Positions 46,648 to 59,250 are shown, counted from the stretch's first letter. The stretch is DNA of 64,000 nt from Dugong dugon (GCA_030035585.1 CM057464.1:81328919-81392918); one strand, 5' to 3'. A program made the numbers and translations. Notes: generated from the letters alone by a model not told the origin.

Positions 46648-47200
46648 TACTCATTTCCTTACCTGAAATTCTATGACTTTTGCATCAGCACAGATTTTGC
46701 TAGTTAATTTTGGAATCTGATTTTTTTTCTCCTTCTAAATTCACCCATGAAAAGAATTAAACATGGATTGTCTCAGCATAAGCACTAAGGGAATAAACCT
46801 TCTTGATAGCACTCAAAACAGATTACTTCTTACACATAATTTTCTAAACTGAGTTACCAACATAAGAGGTATTTCTTCAAACTATTCAAGTGAGTGAAAA
46901 ACAAAAAAATCACCCTCACCTTTAATTCATCACAGTTTTTATATGTTATTCATAGATTAAATTTCCTTCCCAGTTAAATGTTTCTTCCATTTTTCTTACA
47001 TTGAAATCAACATTAACAAGGGCACTTAATTTATGTCAGGTGAAAATAACTTCAGTTCCTTATATTTCTGTTGTATACTTATTCATTTGTCACTATGCCT
47101 TCATTTTTGCTGTTGTTATTTATAATGTGGGTTGACAGGATTTTTTGAATGCTTATTTTTGCTTCTTATGAAGTTAAACGTTCACACATTTTTATTCCTC
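46648..47200. other. intergenic DNA, nothing recognised
   Basis: AT-rich; no gene or repeat identified. Confidence 0.4.
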
Positions 47201-47275
47201 TAGTAATTGATATAGGGTTGCTATGAGTCAGAATCAACTCAATGGCAATGGATTTGGTTTCAGTTTTTAGTAATT
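47201..47275 (+). mobile_element. AfroSINE tail-only insertion with 8-base TSD
   Basis: The insert at 47209-47267 is only 59 bases: the SINE tail from 'atatagggttgctatgagtc' to 'ggatttggtttcag' plus a T run. It is flanked by perfect TAGTAATT (47201-47208, 47268-47275). The duplication shows this is a true insertion of the tail alone, not a decayed longer copy. Confidence 0.85.
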
Positions 47276-47496
47276 TATATAAGCAGCCTGGGTGGTGCAG
47301 TAGTTAAGCACTCAGCTGTCAACTGAAAGGTCAGTGGTTTGAGCCCACCCATGGCTCCATGGGAGAAAAGACCCAGCAATCTGCTTCCATAAAAGATTAC
47401 TACCTAGGAAACCCTATAGGGTAGTTCTGCTCTGTCCTATAAGGTCGTTATGAATCAGAATTGACTCGATGGCACACAACAAGAGTGAGTTATATA
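47276..47496 (+). mobile_element. AfroSINE
   Basis: Full-length copy (47282-47489) starting only a few bases after the tail-only insert: 'agcagcctgggtggtgcag', 'aaggtcagtggtttgagccc', 'cagcaatctgcttccataaa', tail 'tcgatggcacacaac'. The flanking TTATATA (47275-47281, 47490-47496) is a possible TSD in AT-rich DNA. Confidence 0.87.
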
Positions 47497-47929
47497 TATT
47501 TTCACAATTTTCCAAAATTTTATATTGACATTTTACAAATCATTTCCTTTTTCATTTTGAAAGTTATCATTTTAATCAAAAATTATAATGAATTTGTCTC
47601 ACTGAATGTTTATTGACTTCTCTATATTATGTATTATATTAGGCAACAGTGATTGCAAGAAAAAAAATAGATGCCAATTTTCCTTTGAAGAAGTTTACAA
47701 TGTAGCAGGGAAACGTGAGTATAAATATAGGAATAGTGGTAAGATATTCTATTTATGAAAACAGAGTGTCTGACAGCCTATAGAGTAGCTACTCAAAAAA
47801 TGAACTGGGTTATCAATTCATCCTAAGGAATTGAGATTTTTAAATTGATCAGATATTAGTCATTAGAAGTTCCGAAAAGTGGCCATTAGTAGTATTCTTC
47901 AGTAAAATGGTTAGAACTGCAAGAGTCAT
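47497..47929. other. intergenic DNA, nothing recognised
   Basis: No gene or clear repeat. Confidence 0.4.
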
Positions 47930-48290
47930 GGAATGGCTGGAGAAGGAAGGACAGGGATGTGAATGGTGGTATATCAGACAGGGAGGGTAATCAGAAGCCG
48001 GATAATGAAGGTCTTATACTAACCAAACTGAATTTGGATTTTACAATTATGGCAATGTAAAAACATAAAAAAAAGTAAGAAAAGGGGTTAAATGAGTACA
48101 TTTTCATTTTGGGAAAGATTACACAGCATTATGGCTGTAGTCAAGACAGGACCCTATGAGACCAATTAGGAAACTATTGCAATAATCCAAGTAAGAGAGA
48201 GAAATAGAGACTTGAACTAAAGCTGTGGCGGTGATATTGAAAGGAGGAAAGACATTTTAGTAATAGACATCAGGGGACAGGGTCTGCAAA
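47930..48290 (-). mobile_element. L2 LINE fragment
   Basis: Antisense L2 text such as 'gagaccaattaggaaactattgcaataatcc' followed by 'ggtgatattgaaaggaggaaagac'. Old and diverged. Confidence 0.6.
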
Positions 48291-48439
48291 AACTGATAAC
48301 AAATGGAAAACAAGGCTCAGGAATCAGGTAGGTTAAAACAGAAGTGTCCTAAGCTTAAATTGGGAGGCTTGGGCTACATGTGTTGATTTTTTCTATGTCA
48401 CACTTGAATTTTAACTTTTTAAACATATTTACTTATTCT

Positions 48440-48628
48440 ATGGTAGTATTTTGGAGCCCTGGTGGTGCAGTGGTTAAGCATTTGGTTGCTAACCAAAAGG
48501 TCAGCAGTTCAAATCCACCAGCTGCTCCTGGGAAACACTACAAGGCTGTTCTACGCTGTCCTATAGGGTCTCTATAAGTTGAAGTCAACTTGAAGCCAAC
48601 AGGTTTGGGTTTTGGTTATGGCAGTATT
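48440..48628 (+). mobile_element. AfroSINE (short form) with TSD
   Basis: Body 48451-48617 with an excellent head ('ggagccctggtggtgcagtgg') and B-box-like 'agttcaaatcc'. It lacks the 'ggcaatctgcttcc' segment. The flanks ATGGTAGTATT (48440-48450) and ATGGCAGTATT (48618-48628) differ at one base. Confidence 0.92.
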
Positions 48629-48689
48629 GTTTAAAATTCTTTTTCGTATGCTATGTCTTTCACGTTTTTAATTAAACCTCCAGTGCCTA

Positions 48690-49495
48690 ACAAGCTAGAA
48701 TATTTACCATATTTCATTAAGTTTGGGGCACATGTTTTTCACATTCATTATGTCTGAAATTGGGATGCATCTTAGTCAACAGTGTATTAGATTTGATAAA
48801 ATACAGAATATTGCTCACTGTTAGCATATTACTATCATTGCTCAGCACAAGACTCCTTTCATGTTTGTTTTATTTTACCCATTTTTTTCTTAACCCCAAC
48901 CCTATTGGGTTCCCCTTATAAAAAACCTTTTGTCATGAGTTTATATATGTTCTTAAGCTTAGATATATCCTTGCAAAATATGGTGTGGTTTTTGTGTGCT
49001 TTCAATTCCATTAAGGGTATTATACATCCCATCTCTTTTCTATTTTTCTTATCTAGCCTTGTTTGGAGCCCAATCCATGTCACATATCCAGTTTATTGCT
49101 GTATGGCATTTCATAATGTGATTTACCACATTTTACTTAACCATTCTCCTAAAGATGCATGCACATTTTGCTGCTGACTCCTTGTCACCATAGACAACAT
49201 CCTTGTATGGATTTTTGCAAGAATTTCTTTGGGATATGTATCCAAGGGTACAATCCCTGCTTACATTTATTTATTTTTCTCAAAGAATACTGGAAAATTC
49301 TTTTGATTATGGATGTAAAAATATTTAAACACATTCTTACACTAGTCAATGAATGGATAACTGTGTGCAAAACATACGATGGGTACCTATTTTAGTCCTT
49401 ATAGCAAAGTAAATTCCAGATGGATCAAAAATTCAAACACTAAGAAGAAATGAAGCCATGTAAATACTGGGAGAAAACATGAAAGAAGTCAAACA
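48690..49495. mobile_element. probable old L1 fragments
   Basis: 49070-49260 resembles reversed L1 3' coding/UTR text ('aaccattctcctaaagatg', 'catccttgtatgg'). 49395-49495 resembles forward L1 ORF2 text ('agatggatcaaaaattcaaa...gggagaaaacat'). Both are too diverged for firm boundaries. Confidence 0.4.
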
Positions 49496-49499
49496 GAGA

Positions 49500-50140
49500 T
49501 CTGTTCTCTTCTCTAGCTCCCCTACTACCATCCCCTTCATACTTGCCCATCTCTCTGCAACCTATTCTTACGACTGCCAGGAAGATAGAATCATATTTCT
49601 CCCTGTTAGAAGAACAACAACAAAACTCCAAAGATTTCCATTTGCCATTATAATGTAATCTAAATTCCTTACTCTGATTTAACATAGGAGCTAGCCCCTG
49701 CATTTTTCTTCGGACACATGAAATCCTTTTTCCACCTTACTACTGCTAGAGAGGTATTCTTTAAGTTTTTTGAATACTCCAGACTCTCTCCTGCTTTAGG
49801 GGATTTGCTCGTGCCTTTCACCTGGGGTACTCTTCCACATTTTATTTGGATGGTCAATATACCTCCTTGTTATTAAGATAATCAGTTTAAAATGTCATCT
49901 TTCAGCAAAACAACCCAATCTAAAGTACTCACCAAGGCAATGCTCCTGACTGAATTCTCTGCATAGCTTTTATTACTGATTATTTTCTTGTTTATTTGTT
50001 GATTTTCTGCCTCCCCTTCAGGAATACAAGCTCAACAAAATCAGCAGCCTTTCTTTTCTAATTCTTCCTTTCTCCCCAGTATCTAGAACAATTCTAGGAA
50101 CATAACAAATTCTCACAATTACTTATTGAATAAATAAATG
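49500..50140 (+). mobile_element. L2 LINE, 3' end
   Basis: Order fits L2: 'taatctaaattccttactctg', 'ctctcctgctttaggggatttgc', 'gtcatctttcagcaaaac', 'ctccccttcaggaatacaagctc', ending 'cttattgaataaataaatg'. Confidence 0.8.
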
Positions 50141-50205
50141 AATCAACACTTATATACGTATCTAGAATAAATCAGTGGATCAACACTTATATACATATCT
50201 ACAGA
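50128..50205. repeat. tandem duplication, period 37
   Basis: 'atcaacacttatatac' starts at 50142 and again at 50179, followed in both by (g/a)tatcta. It is a diverged two-copy tandem repeat at the very end of the L2 fragment. Confidence 0.75.
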
Positions 50206-52525
50206 AATTATTTTTTTTTCACAGAGAGCTTTTTAATTTCATCCCAGTTTAGGTATATGTCATAAGGTATTTAGGTGCATTCCTATATACTTAATCATAT
50301 TTCTCTGGCTGCACTGTAAATCCGCAAAGGTAATATTGAACATGTAACTACCAAACTGAGGCCAAATTCAGAGTTAACAAGTTAATCTCAACATGTTGTG
50401 CCCTGTAGGCTAATGGCTGACATGTGTTTAAGAAGCCATCATCTCCACAGGTCAGTGAGAAAATTAGGAACAATTTTTTCCACATCAAGTACTCATTGGC
50501 TTTCAGTGGTTCATTCTGTGTTTGGGAAGGAGTATTTATCTTGTCTCTTATATTCTTTCTTCAAAAAGAAAAAGATCTATTCTTCATTAAAGTGCACTTG
50601 CATTTGCTAGAGCTAGTTAATTTTACTTTAAAGTTCAACCTTTTTCAAAATAAGATATGATTTGTACACGAAAAATCTCATTAATTTGAGCTTACTGATG
50701 TAGGAGTTATGCCAATTTATCATGATTAAATTTATTATTTTTTGCAGTAATCAAGGAAACGTATATTAGCTTATAAAATATACACACACGTCTATCTATA
50801 AAGATATAGATATACATATTATATATAATATTTAGATTATTGAGTAAATGCTTTTTTATTTTACTAATTTAACTACACTAATTGACAACTTTCAAACTTA
50901 CCTCCTAAAATGTAAGCAAAACATTTAATAAATATTTTAATAATTGTATTCTTGACATTGAAAAACATAGTAATTAGGTTAATATTAGATTTAAAAATAT
51001 ATATATTGTCCAACAATTTGAATAAGCAAAGTGCATTATTGCCAGCTATATTTATTTTCTTAAATAAAAATTAAGAGTTTCTATTTATATTTAAAAATAT
51101 AAAATTGCTTAAGTGATATAAGAAGTCTGAGTTCGAATAAATGTGTTGACTTAAAACTCAGAGAAGCTGACATTATTGTGAGAAAGTATTGGTTCTACCC
51201 GAGACCTGGAAGAGAGAGAAATTAATTGTCTTGTGAGAATTAAAGTGTAGATTCATCATGCAATTGGCATGGAGTTTACGAAGTTAAAGATGGTTTCCAA
51301 GACTATAAGACCTGGCTGTAATCTAATAAAGGTAGTATTAGTATGTCTGAGAATGACTGACTGAATTGGAAGTGGGAGTTTTTGAGAAGGAAACTGAGAA
51401 CTGTGGTGGCAACTTTAGGTAGAATCTCCAAGCATAATCTAAGGAGTAGCAAATCCTGGCATAAAAGCATCACCAGCGAAAACCTAGTGTTAAACATGCC
51501 ACCACTGTGTACATGGAAGCCACAGGCATTCTTAGGGTATCATGAAGCATGCAAATCACATAATAACTGAGATAATCCCTAACGTGTGTTGAATTCTTAA
51601 TTCATAGATACCTTGCTGAGCACATTACATACGATATTTTATTTTAACCTGAACTCAACTGGATGAGATTTGTAAATATTATCTGTATTTCATAAATGAG
51701 CAAAAAAAATTTGCTCATGGTCCAAAGCAAATACATGACAAAGTAAGGGTTTTAAACCAATTGCATCTGAGTTCAGAGCCAATACTCTCAAATACTATGC
51801 AATTATTTCCCATATTTGGATTCTAAATTCAACAAGTACAGCTATGATTATAATTCAGGTTATATTTTCTTGTTCAAAGGAAGAATGTGTGCTGGAGAAT
51901 TTATCTCTCCAGATCTTGTTACAGTTCTATTTCTCATTGTAATCTAATAAATTGGCATATGTTTATAACTTAACATTCAATTTTTTTTTTTTTTTTTAGT
52001 AGCTTTCCAAAATAGAAAGAGTGTAACAACCAAACAGTAGGATCCTTCTATTTTTTCAGGAACTTTAGTTAGCATTGTACATTCAGTGACTACTGTTTTG
52101 ATTATCTATTTTAGAACATAAACTAATATAAAATAAGTATGACTTGGAACGTAGGATCCACAATGGTGTGCTCTCAAATCAGTTTTCGGAGAACATCAGG
52201 ATGCTGTTACACCTTCCAAGACAATGATACAGTCTGAGTTCTCCTGGAGCACAACTCAGAATATGATCTTTGACATAATTTTCTAATTTATGTTTCTTAC
52301 AGTTTATTTAAAAATGAAAATTGTCTCTTCATCATTATTTTTGAGAAAGATCTTCATGAGTGATAGCTTAATTATTAAATAGAAATTATGTAATAATTAT
52401 TAAATATAAATTATGGGATAGAACTTCTGGGAACACAGTTTTTGTGAAATGATAGGGCTTATTATTTTCACTTCTTGGAACTCATTACATAGAAACAGAA
52501 GGGCAATAAAAAATAGACTCAGTTG
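50206..52525. other. intergenic DNA, no gene seen
   Basis: About 2.3 kb, AT-rich, including an alternating TA/CA region at 50776-50832 and a T15 run near 51983. ORFs are short and domain-free. Confidence 0.45.
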
Positions 52526-52600
52526 TACGTAGTGTTCTGTTGTATATAGGGTCACTATGAGTTGGAACTGACTCAACAGCACCTAGCAACAACAGAAACA
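52526..52600 (+). mobile_element. RTE LINE tail-only fragment
   Basis: About 75 bases matching just the RTE 3' end: 'gttctgttgtatatagggtc', 'actatgagttggaactgac', 'cagcacctagcaacaacag'. It ends in CACCTAGCAACAAC like the other RTE copies, not like AfroSINE. No body and no clear TSD. Confidence 0.75.
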
Positions 52601-55600
52601 CCTCTTCCAGGAATGTGTGGACACCACTAAAGTTTCTACAGACCTCTATAAACATGCATCATTATTACTAATATTGTTAAATGACTAACCTCCTGGCTGC
52701 TGACTTTTCGGGCAAGAGTGTGGCAGAAGTTGAAGTCGAAAAACTTGGATAAAAATATGAAAATTTATGCCTGGAATAGCTAAGGGTAATTTAATGTGAT
52801 CGAGGTTTGGTGGGAACTCTCCCAACAAATAAACAAAAATATGTTTTACTTTCTTTGTTTCTTTCCTCTTTTTTCTTTTCTTTTTTTCTGAGTATACTTA
52901 TTATTGTTGTAAGGCAACTATACAAGTGCAAAGTGGCACAGAGTTACTCAACGCAGTTTTGTTTTGTTTTAACATGTTTACTAAACATTTGAGGGTCTCC
53001 AAATGACAGGCACTGTGTTAGGTTTTGAGGATTCAGTGGGTAAAGTGGGGAGATGTGTTTGAAACTGTCCTCAGAAACCTTATTCTCTACTTGGTTATAA
53101 TGCAGAAATTTTTTTTAAATTTTCCCTTCTTGTTCACTTTTTTTGTGTGGGTAGCTGCTGTAGCATGGAAGTTTCTTCATATTTAGGTGTTCAATTCTTA
53201 AGCATTGAGTATGAGTCATTGTTAATAATTATATAACTATTTATTTTAGTCAAGATTAAATAAAGATCACCGTTCATGGCCCTTTTCATTGATAAATAGT
53301 GATACAATGTTCTCAGCATCTCTTTTCTTTACAAAGGCCATTTTTAGCTCATTTAAAAGTGTAATTAGAACTTAAATTCAAAAAAAGGTAAAGACTAAGA
53401 GGATTCCCTAATGATTTCTTAATAATCTGAATCACTAACATTGAAATTTTTGTTGATATTGTAAACATACCTCACCCACTAGTAATATTGTATTTTCTGA
53501 ATATTGCTAATAAGATAAATCAACATCACTATTACTTAAATATTAGGTTAAATAAAAACATCTATTAGTAATGGTAATAGCAATATTAATAATATCAGTA
53601 TCAGTAACATCAATAGCATATTGCTAAATTTACATACATGAATCAATATTAATTAGCATATGCATCTTATGGAATTTAAAATTTGGTAATTTTTAGACAG
53701 AATGATAGACATATACTCATATTAGTCCCCATGATAATATTTTATAGCATTATATTTTAATATATGGGTAACCCTTCATTTAAGAAATAGTCTGTCATTT
53801 TAATATTGCATACTAAACAATTACAAAGGGTTCAGCACACATGATTTCTGAAATATTTAAATAATTAACCAACAATTTTTAAGTGAATCATTATCATAAA
53901 AGTTAAACAGTAATGATGAAACTTAAAAATACATAAATCACCTAAATTATCAAATAAGATTGGTAGGGTCTTAGTAAGGTAAGAATGTTAGGCCATTGGA
54001 ATACCTTTAAATTTTATTTTTAAAAATTAATTATGACAACAAAAAAGCTGTTAAAAAATAACACATCACCTCTGATATGTTATAGGAAAGTTAAATTAAC
54101 AAAACAAAATAACAAGGTAACTCTGTCTTTCGAGTGTTGTTGAAGAGAAAAATATGAGGACAGTAAAATGAGCATGAAAGGCCTCCAAAAACTAGTATAA
54201 GTATTTTCAGATTTATGACCAATACCTTTTGTACACGAAGTGTGGAATTCATAAAATTTCTTTTGCAATTGACATTTTATGGCCCTATGTGTGCTGGTGG
54301 ATGATGGGGGAAAACTTTACAATTTTCAGGCAATCGGAAGTATTTTATGATTAAATAAAGTCTCTCTAGCAATCCTCTAGATCCTATTCTTCAAAGGAGG
54401 TGAAAATTATATTTTTTGTTGTCAGAACCAAAGAACACAAAGCAATATTTTTTTTCTTGATTCAGACAGAATGAATATCATTAAGCCTATGACAGAGAAC
54501 ATTTTGTGAAAAGGTTTTATAAAAAAATCAATAAAAAGATTTGGTTAATGAAACACGATGACTACTAGAGATCTTTGTGTTTGTATTCAGCTAGGCAGTG
54601 TTGTTATCTTGTAATAGAAAAGTAATTCTAGATGAAATCAAATAAACTTACCCCTGATTTTCAACCATTAGCCAAGGAAGCTTGCAGCCTGGGAGGTTCC
54701 TGTTTGTTGTTAATATCTGCACGTCTAACGCCTATTACTTTGTTTCTCAGAACTCTAATCTAATAAAATGTCTTTTATATATGGGTTCTGAAACGTAACA
54801 CTAAAAGCCCAAACCTGTTGCAGTATAAAGGTAAACTCATTAAAGCCATGTGCAGGCTGACATAAGGCTTGGCCTTTATTTAGCTAATCTAGAGAAGAAT
54901 ACAGCAAGCCACCATCTGGCTCTGCATTTAAATCCGTAAGCAAAATACTTGTCTATAATTTAATCGTTTCCAATTTCATTTGTAACTCGCCATTTTTATT
55001 TCCAACTTCGTATGTCCCAGACTGAATGCTTTCTTGTGTTTTCAGGGATTATTACAAATAATTTTCTTTTTTTAAATTCAGATACAGACTGTGGAAGAAA
55101 TAGGTTGCTAGGGAAACCTGAGGCTGAAGGCTTAGGGACAACCTCAGCTGGTGTTGTACTGCAAAGGCTGTCAGGATAAGAGCACATAAAGAGAGCCTGC
55201 TGATGCGAACAATGAATTTAGAATGTTACTTATTGATTCAATCATGATTTTTATAAAAGCAGTAATGCAGACTGTCTTTTTTCTAAAGAAGAATTATGGA
55301 ACTATAATAAAGAAGGCGTCAAGGAATTTATACCATTGAAAGGTCAAATAAATGAAATCTCACCTCCATCTGTGAGTTTATAAAGAGAATTGGACTTATT
55401 GGGTACTTTAGAATTTTGCAAATTTAAGATTCTATTAGTATATCCTGATCTCACAGTTAAATTAGAATGCTTGCCTTACTTTTATCCTTAGATTTTCAAA
55501 TTACTAAATTGAGCATAAATCATTTGTATTATACTCGGTTCTGCAGTAAATGTGTGAAAAATATATTCCATTAATCTTCTAATGAAAGAAAAGTAATACT

Positions 55601-56055
55601 ACTCTAAAATACTTATGAGTCAAACCATACTGTAGACAGAAGTTCATTTCTGTTTCTGGCAATAAATTATATACATGAGTATGTGGTTTATATAAATTTT
55701 TATTCTTCATTATATATAATTTTTATATATACAATTCATATATATTCATATAATTATATATAATGAATATATAGTATATATATTAATTAAAAGCATACAA
55801 ACTCGTATTTGTTTACTTTTGATGAATATGCTATTGAATTCTTGTTACCCAAAGAGAAGAAATGTTGGATGTTGACTCAAGGAATGGGTCATTTATGACT
55901 ATAGAGAGACACCTGAGTGACTGAACCATTTTTCAAATGCAACATAATATTATCATGCACATGTCCAGTAAAATCTGTTAAAAATTTCCCTTGACTATGC
56001 CTTGTTTTTCATAAGACTGTTAGAAAATTAGCTCGAATTCCTTTAGGAAGGAGAT
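52601..56055. other. repeat-poor intergenic stretch
   Basis: About 3.4 kb with no recognised SINE, LINE or DNA transposon, unlike the rest of the window. It contains AT-rich alternating sequence at 55710-55790. 54650-55180 has more balanced composition than its surroundings. No exon was recognised. Confidence 0.5.
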
Positions 56056-56062
56056 ATGCCTT

Positions 56063-56100
56063 TGACTATTCCTTCCCTCCTTCCTTTCTTCCTTCCTTCT
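56063..56100. repeat. CCTT-type microsatellite
   Basis: Impure CCTT/CCTC/CTTC units on the plus strand. Confidence 0.85.
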
Positions 56101-56339
56101 AAATGAACAAGGAAGTCTCTAATAAGGTGTCATTTTAGCAAAGAACAAAAAAAGAAAAGAAAAGAAAGAGGCAGACATCTGTGGAAGAGATACATAAGTA
56201 GAAGGAACAGGAAGTAAGTACAAACACCACAGTGGACTCAAGAGGACTAGAACAGAAACAACAATTAGGATAGTGGCTGGAAAAGAGGTTAAAAAGGTAA
56301 ATGAGGAGTCAGACGGTGTATTGTTTTTACTTTAAATAT

Positions 56340-57880
56340 GATTGAAAACATGAAAATTTTGAAGAGAGGAACGACAGGATTTGACTTATGTGTTGAAACA
56401 ATCACCTTTATTGTTGCGTGGGGACTGGAGTGGGGGTGGGGTTAGAGATGAGAAGAAAGCGATCATATAGGAGGCTATTGCATTGATTTAGGCATAGGAT
56501 AATGGTGGCTTGGACCAAAAAGGTAGTAGTAAAGCCGATAAGAAAATATCAGACTCTGGTTATAATTTAAAGATAGAGTTAACAGATGAGTTGATGGATT
56601 TGATGTGAAGGATGAGAGAAATATGCCCCAAATCTAACTACTATCACCTCCACTGCTATTGCCCTACTCAGAAACATCATCACTGATCAAGAGGGTTAAT
56701 GCAAAAGCCCTCTAATAGCCCTCCCTATCTCTGCTCTTGACCATCCTCTTCCATGTTTATTCTCAACAGGTTAACCAGAGTGACCCTTTAAAAAGTTAAA
56801 ACATGTCAACCATTTAATGAAACCTTGTATTTCTTCCCAACCCATTCAGAGTAAAAAAGCCAGAGTCCTTACAATGGCCTTGAAGGCCTTTTTGGATTTG
56901 TCCTTCTTTTACCTCTTTAGTTTTCTTTTCTTGATGACCCTGTTCCAAACACATTGATCTTGCTATTTCTCAAAAATTCCAACCATACTATCTCCTTAGG
57001 CACTTCTCTCTCTGTCCCTCTACTTGAAACACATTATCCTAACTATCTGCCTAGTGAACTCTCTCACCTCCAAGTCTTTATATTTATTATTCTCTCCTTA
57101 TCAGGGATACTTATCTTGATATTCCCATTTAATACTACAACTGCCTCCCTCTTTCCAATCTGCCTCACCCTGCTCCATTTTTCTTTTTTCCAGCACTTAT
57201 CATCTTTTGAGGTACTACCTATATTATCTTCTTATTTAGCATATGTGTTGTTTATTGTCTGTCTTCTCTTTCTAGACTGTAAACATTGAGAGGACAGAGA
57301 ACATTTTTTTTTCTACCAATGTACAATTGTACTGCTATAGCACACTGTAGCACAGAGCAGTGCTCACTAAATATACTGAATAAGTAAATTAAAAAATGAT
57401 AACTACAAGGTTAGTAACCTGCAATAGTGGTGAAAATAGTTTTATTTATTGATTCAAAAATAATATGGGAAAAGCAATTTTGGGATAGGATGTGGAAGGG
57501 GATTAAAGGATTAGTTCTTGATATATTGAGGGGATCGTTAAACAAATGAGTGAATAAACTGTGTAAGTAGTTAAATGTCCATGATTAGAAATCAAGGCCC
57601 AAGCTAGAGATAAAAGTTCGGAAGTTGTTAGCATGTAGATGGTCCATAAAACCACAGGATTAGAAGAAATCTTGAGTTTTGGGTTACTAGAATATTTTGA
57701 GATGTTGGAAATGAAAAGATATCAGCAAATAAAAATTAAAAGGTACGAAAGGTGAGGAGGGAGAAAAAATAAGAGAGAGTGAAGTCCCAAGGGCAAGTGA
57801 AGAAGGCATTTCAAGAAAGAAGGAGTATGTCATATACTGCAGAAAGATTGTGAGAACACACAGGCCTACTCTATTATCTA
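56340..57880 (-). mobile_element. L2 LINE on the minus strand, split by another L2
   Basis: The left part (56340-56640) contains antisense L2 text 'ataggaggctattgcattga' and 'gagttgatggatttgatgtg'. The right part (about 57440-57880) continues it with 'gttagcatgtagatggtcc' (antisense of the RT YADD area) and 'aagtgaagaaggcatttcaag'. The order is consistent with one old copy interrupted by the plus-strand L2 between them. Confidence 0.6.
56641..57395 (+). mobile_element. L2 LINE, 3' end
   Basis: Runs from 'cactgctattgccctactc' through 'gttaaccagagtgacccttt', 'attcagagtaaaaaagccagagtcc' and 'ctagactgtaaacattgagagg' to 'cactaaatatactgaataag'. The ORF at 56954-57289 (111 codons, hydrophobic) is a chance frame in C/T-rich L2 sequence. 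Confidence 0.8.
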
Positions 57881-57894
57881 ACTTTCATACCTTA

Positions 57895-58427
57895 CTGAGT
57901 GTCTTAGTTATCTAGTGATACTATAACAGAAATACCACAAGTAGATGCTTTTAACAAATAGAAATTTATTCCCTCACAGTGTAGGAGGCTAGAAGTCCAA
58001 ATTCAGGGAGCCAGCTCTAGGGGAAGGCTATCTCTCTCTCTGAAAGCTCTGGGAGAAAGTCCTTGTCATCAATTTTCCCCATGTCTAGGAGTTTCTCAGT
58101 GCAGGGACCCCAGGTACAAAGGATGTGCTCCACTCCTAGCTCTACTTTCTTGGTGGTATGAGGTCCCCATCATCTCTCCTCAGTTCTGTCTTTTATATCT
58201 CAGAAGAGATTGACTGAAGATAAACCTAATCCTGTAGACTGAGTCCTGCCTCGTTAACATAACTGCCTCAAATCCTGCCTCATTAACATCATAGAGATTA
58301 GAATTTACAACACATAGGAAAATCACATCAGATCATAAAATGGTGGACAACCACACGATACTGGAAATCATGGTCTAGCCAAGGTGATTCTCATTTTAGG
58401 GGGACAATTCAATCCATAACACCGAGG
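57895..58427. mobile_element. interspersed repeat of unassigned family
   Basis: 'gtcttagttatctagtgatactataacagaaataccac' at the left and 'gggggacaattcaatccataacacc' at the right are the ends of a common mammalian repeat type with an 'aaatttattccctcacag' block. I recognise the pattern but cannot name its class. It contains a duplicated 'actgcctc...cctgcctc(a/g)ttaaca' segment at about 58244-58285. Confidence 0.5.
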
Positions 58428-58540
58428 AAATAGTAAAGAATCACTGTCCTGCCATAGCAGTACAAAGAAGTTAAAGTGAGTGGGCTATCTCAGGACTTTT
58501 CTGTCCCTGGCATTCAAAGAGGCTATTTCTACTTTATGTG

Positions 58541-58571
58541 CCCACCCCCACCCCACCTTCACCCCCACCCC
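58541..58571 (-). repeat. C-rich tract, G-quadruplex potential on minus strand
   Basis: Runs of C3, C5, C4, C5 and C4 separated by short linkers. The minus strand thus has five G runs of 3 or more, enough for a G-quadruplex motif. Confidence 0.75.
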
Positions 58572-58849
58572 TGCCGCAGTCTATGTGGTAGAAAGATACC
58601 TCCAAAGTTAACATCTCTCAAAATTCTTGATGGGAGTAGGGGACAGGTCCTTCCTACTCTCCGTTCCATGTATTATATTTAAAAAGAAAGTTATTTTCTT
58701 CCCCACCTTTCTCATTTTTAGGGTAATGGGAAAAGGGAAATCTTCTTGCTCAAACAGGAGCCTTTCAAAATACTCCTCCATGGCTCCCCAGGACAACAAC
58801 CATCAGGATATGAGTATACTTTCTAGTGTCTGGGTTTGGCAGATGCAGT

Positions 58850-59098
58850 TAAGTAAAATAGTTAAGAACTCAGGCCCTCAAGTAGTATGAACTGGCTCTT
58901 CCAATGACCAGTTCTGTGACCTTGGACATACTAGTTAGCCCATCTCTGCATCAATTTTTGTATCTGTAAAAATGACCTCATAGTAATACCTATTTTTGAG
59001 GACTGCTAAGGAGGCTTAATATGTGTGTCATGAAACAATGCAAAGCAAAAGCATTTAGAACATGGCTAGAGTTTAATAGATATTAGCTAGTATTATTC
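58850..59098 (+). mobile_element. MIR
   Basis: Nearly complete MIR: 'gttaagaactcaggccctc', 'tgaccttggacatactag', 'catctctgcatcaattttt', 'gtatctgtaaaaatgacctcatag' and 'catttagaacatggctag'. Confidence 0.88.
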
Positions 59099-59250
59099 AA
59101 AATTTATACCTAAAGCTTGCACATAACCAGGTTAGATGCTTTATGGCTCCTTAATAGTGTCAGGTGAGGGTATGCCTCTTTATTCTTTCTGCCTTCATCC
59201 ACTCCTTGCTTCTGATATTCTTCAGGCTATTGCTGGAACAACATTGAGCC

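Noticed and set aside
48451..48523. tRNA-like sequence with A and B boxes
   Set aside because: It is the head of an AfroSINE flanked by a TSD. It does not have a full cloverleaf or a 3' end of a tRNA gene.
56954..57289. 111-codon hydrophobic ORF resembling a membrane protein
   Set aside because: Falls within a plus-strand L2 fragment whose C/T-rich sequence naturally reads as Leu/Phe/Ser.
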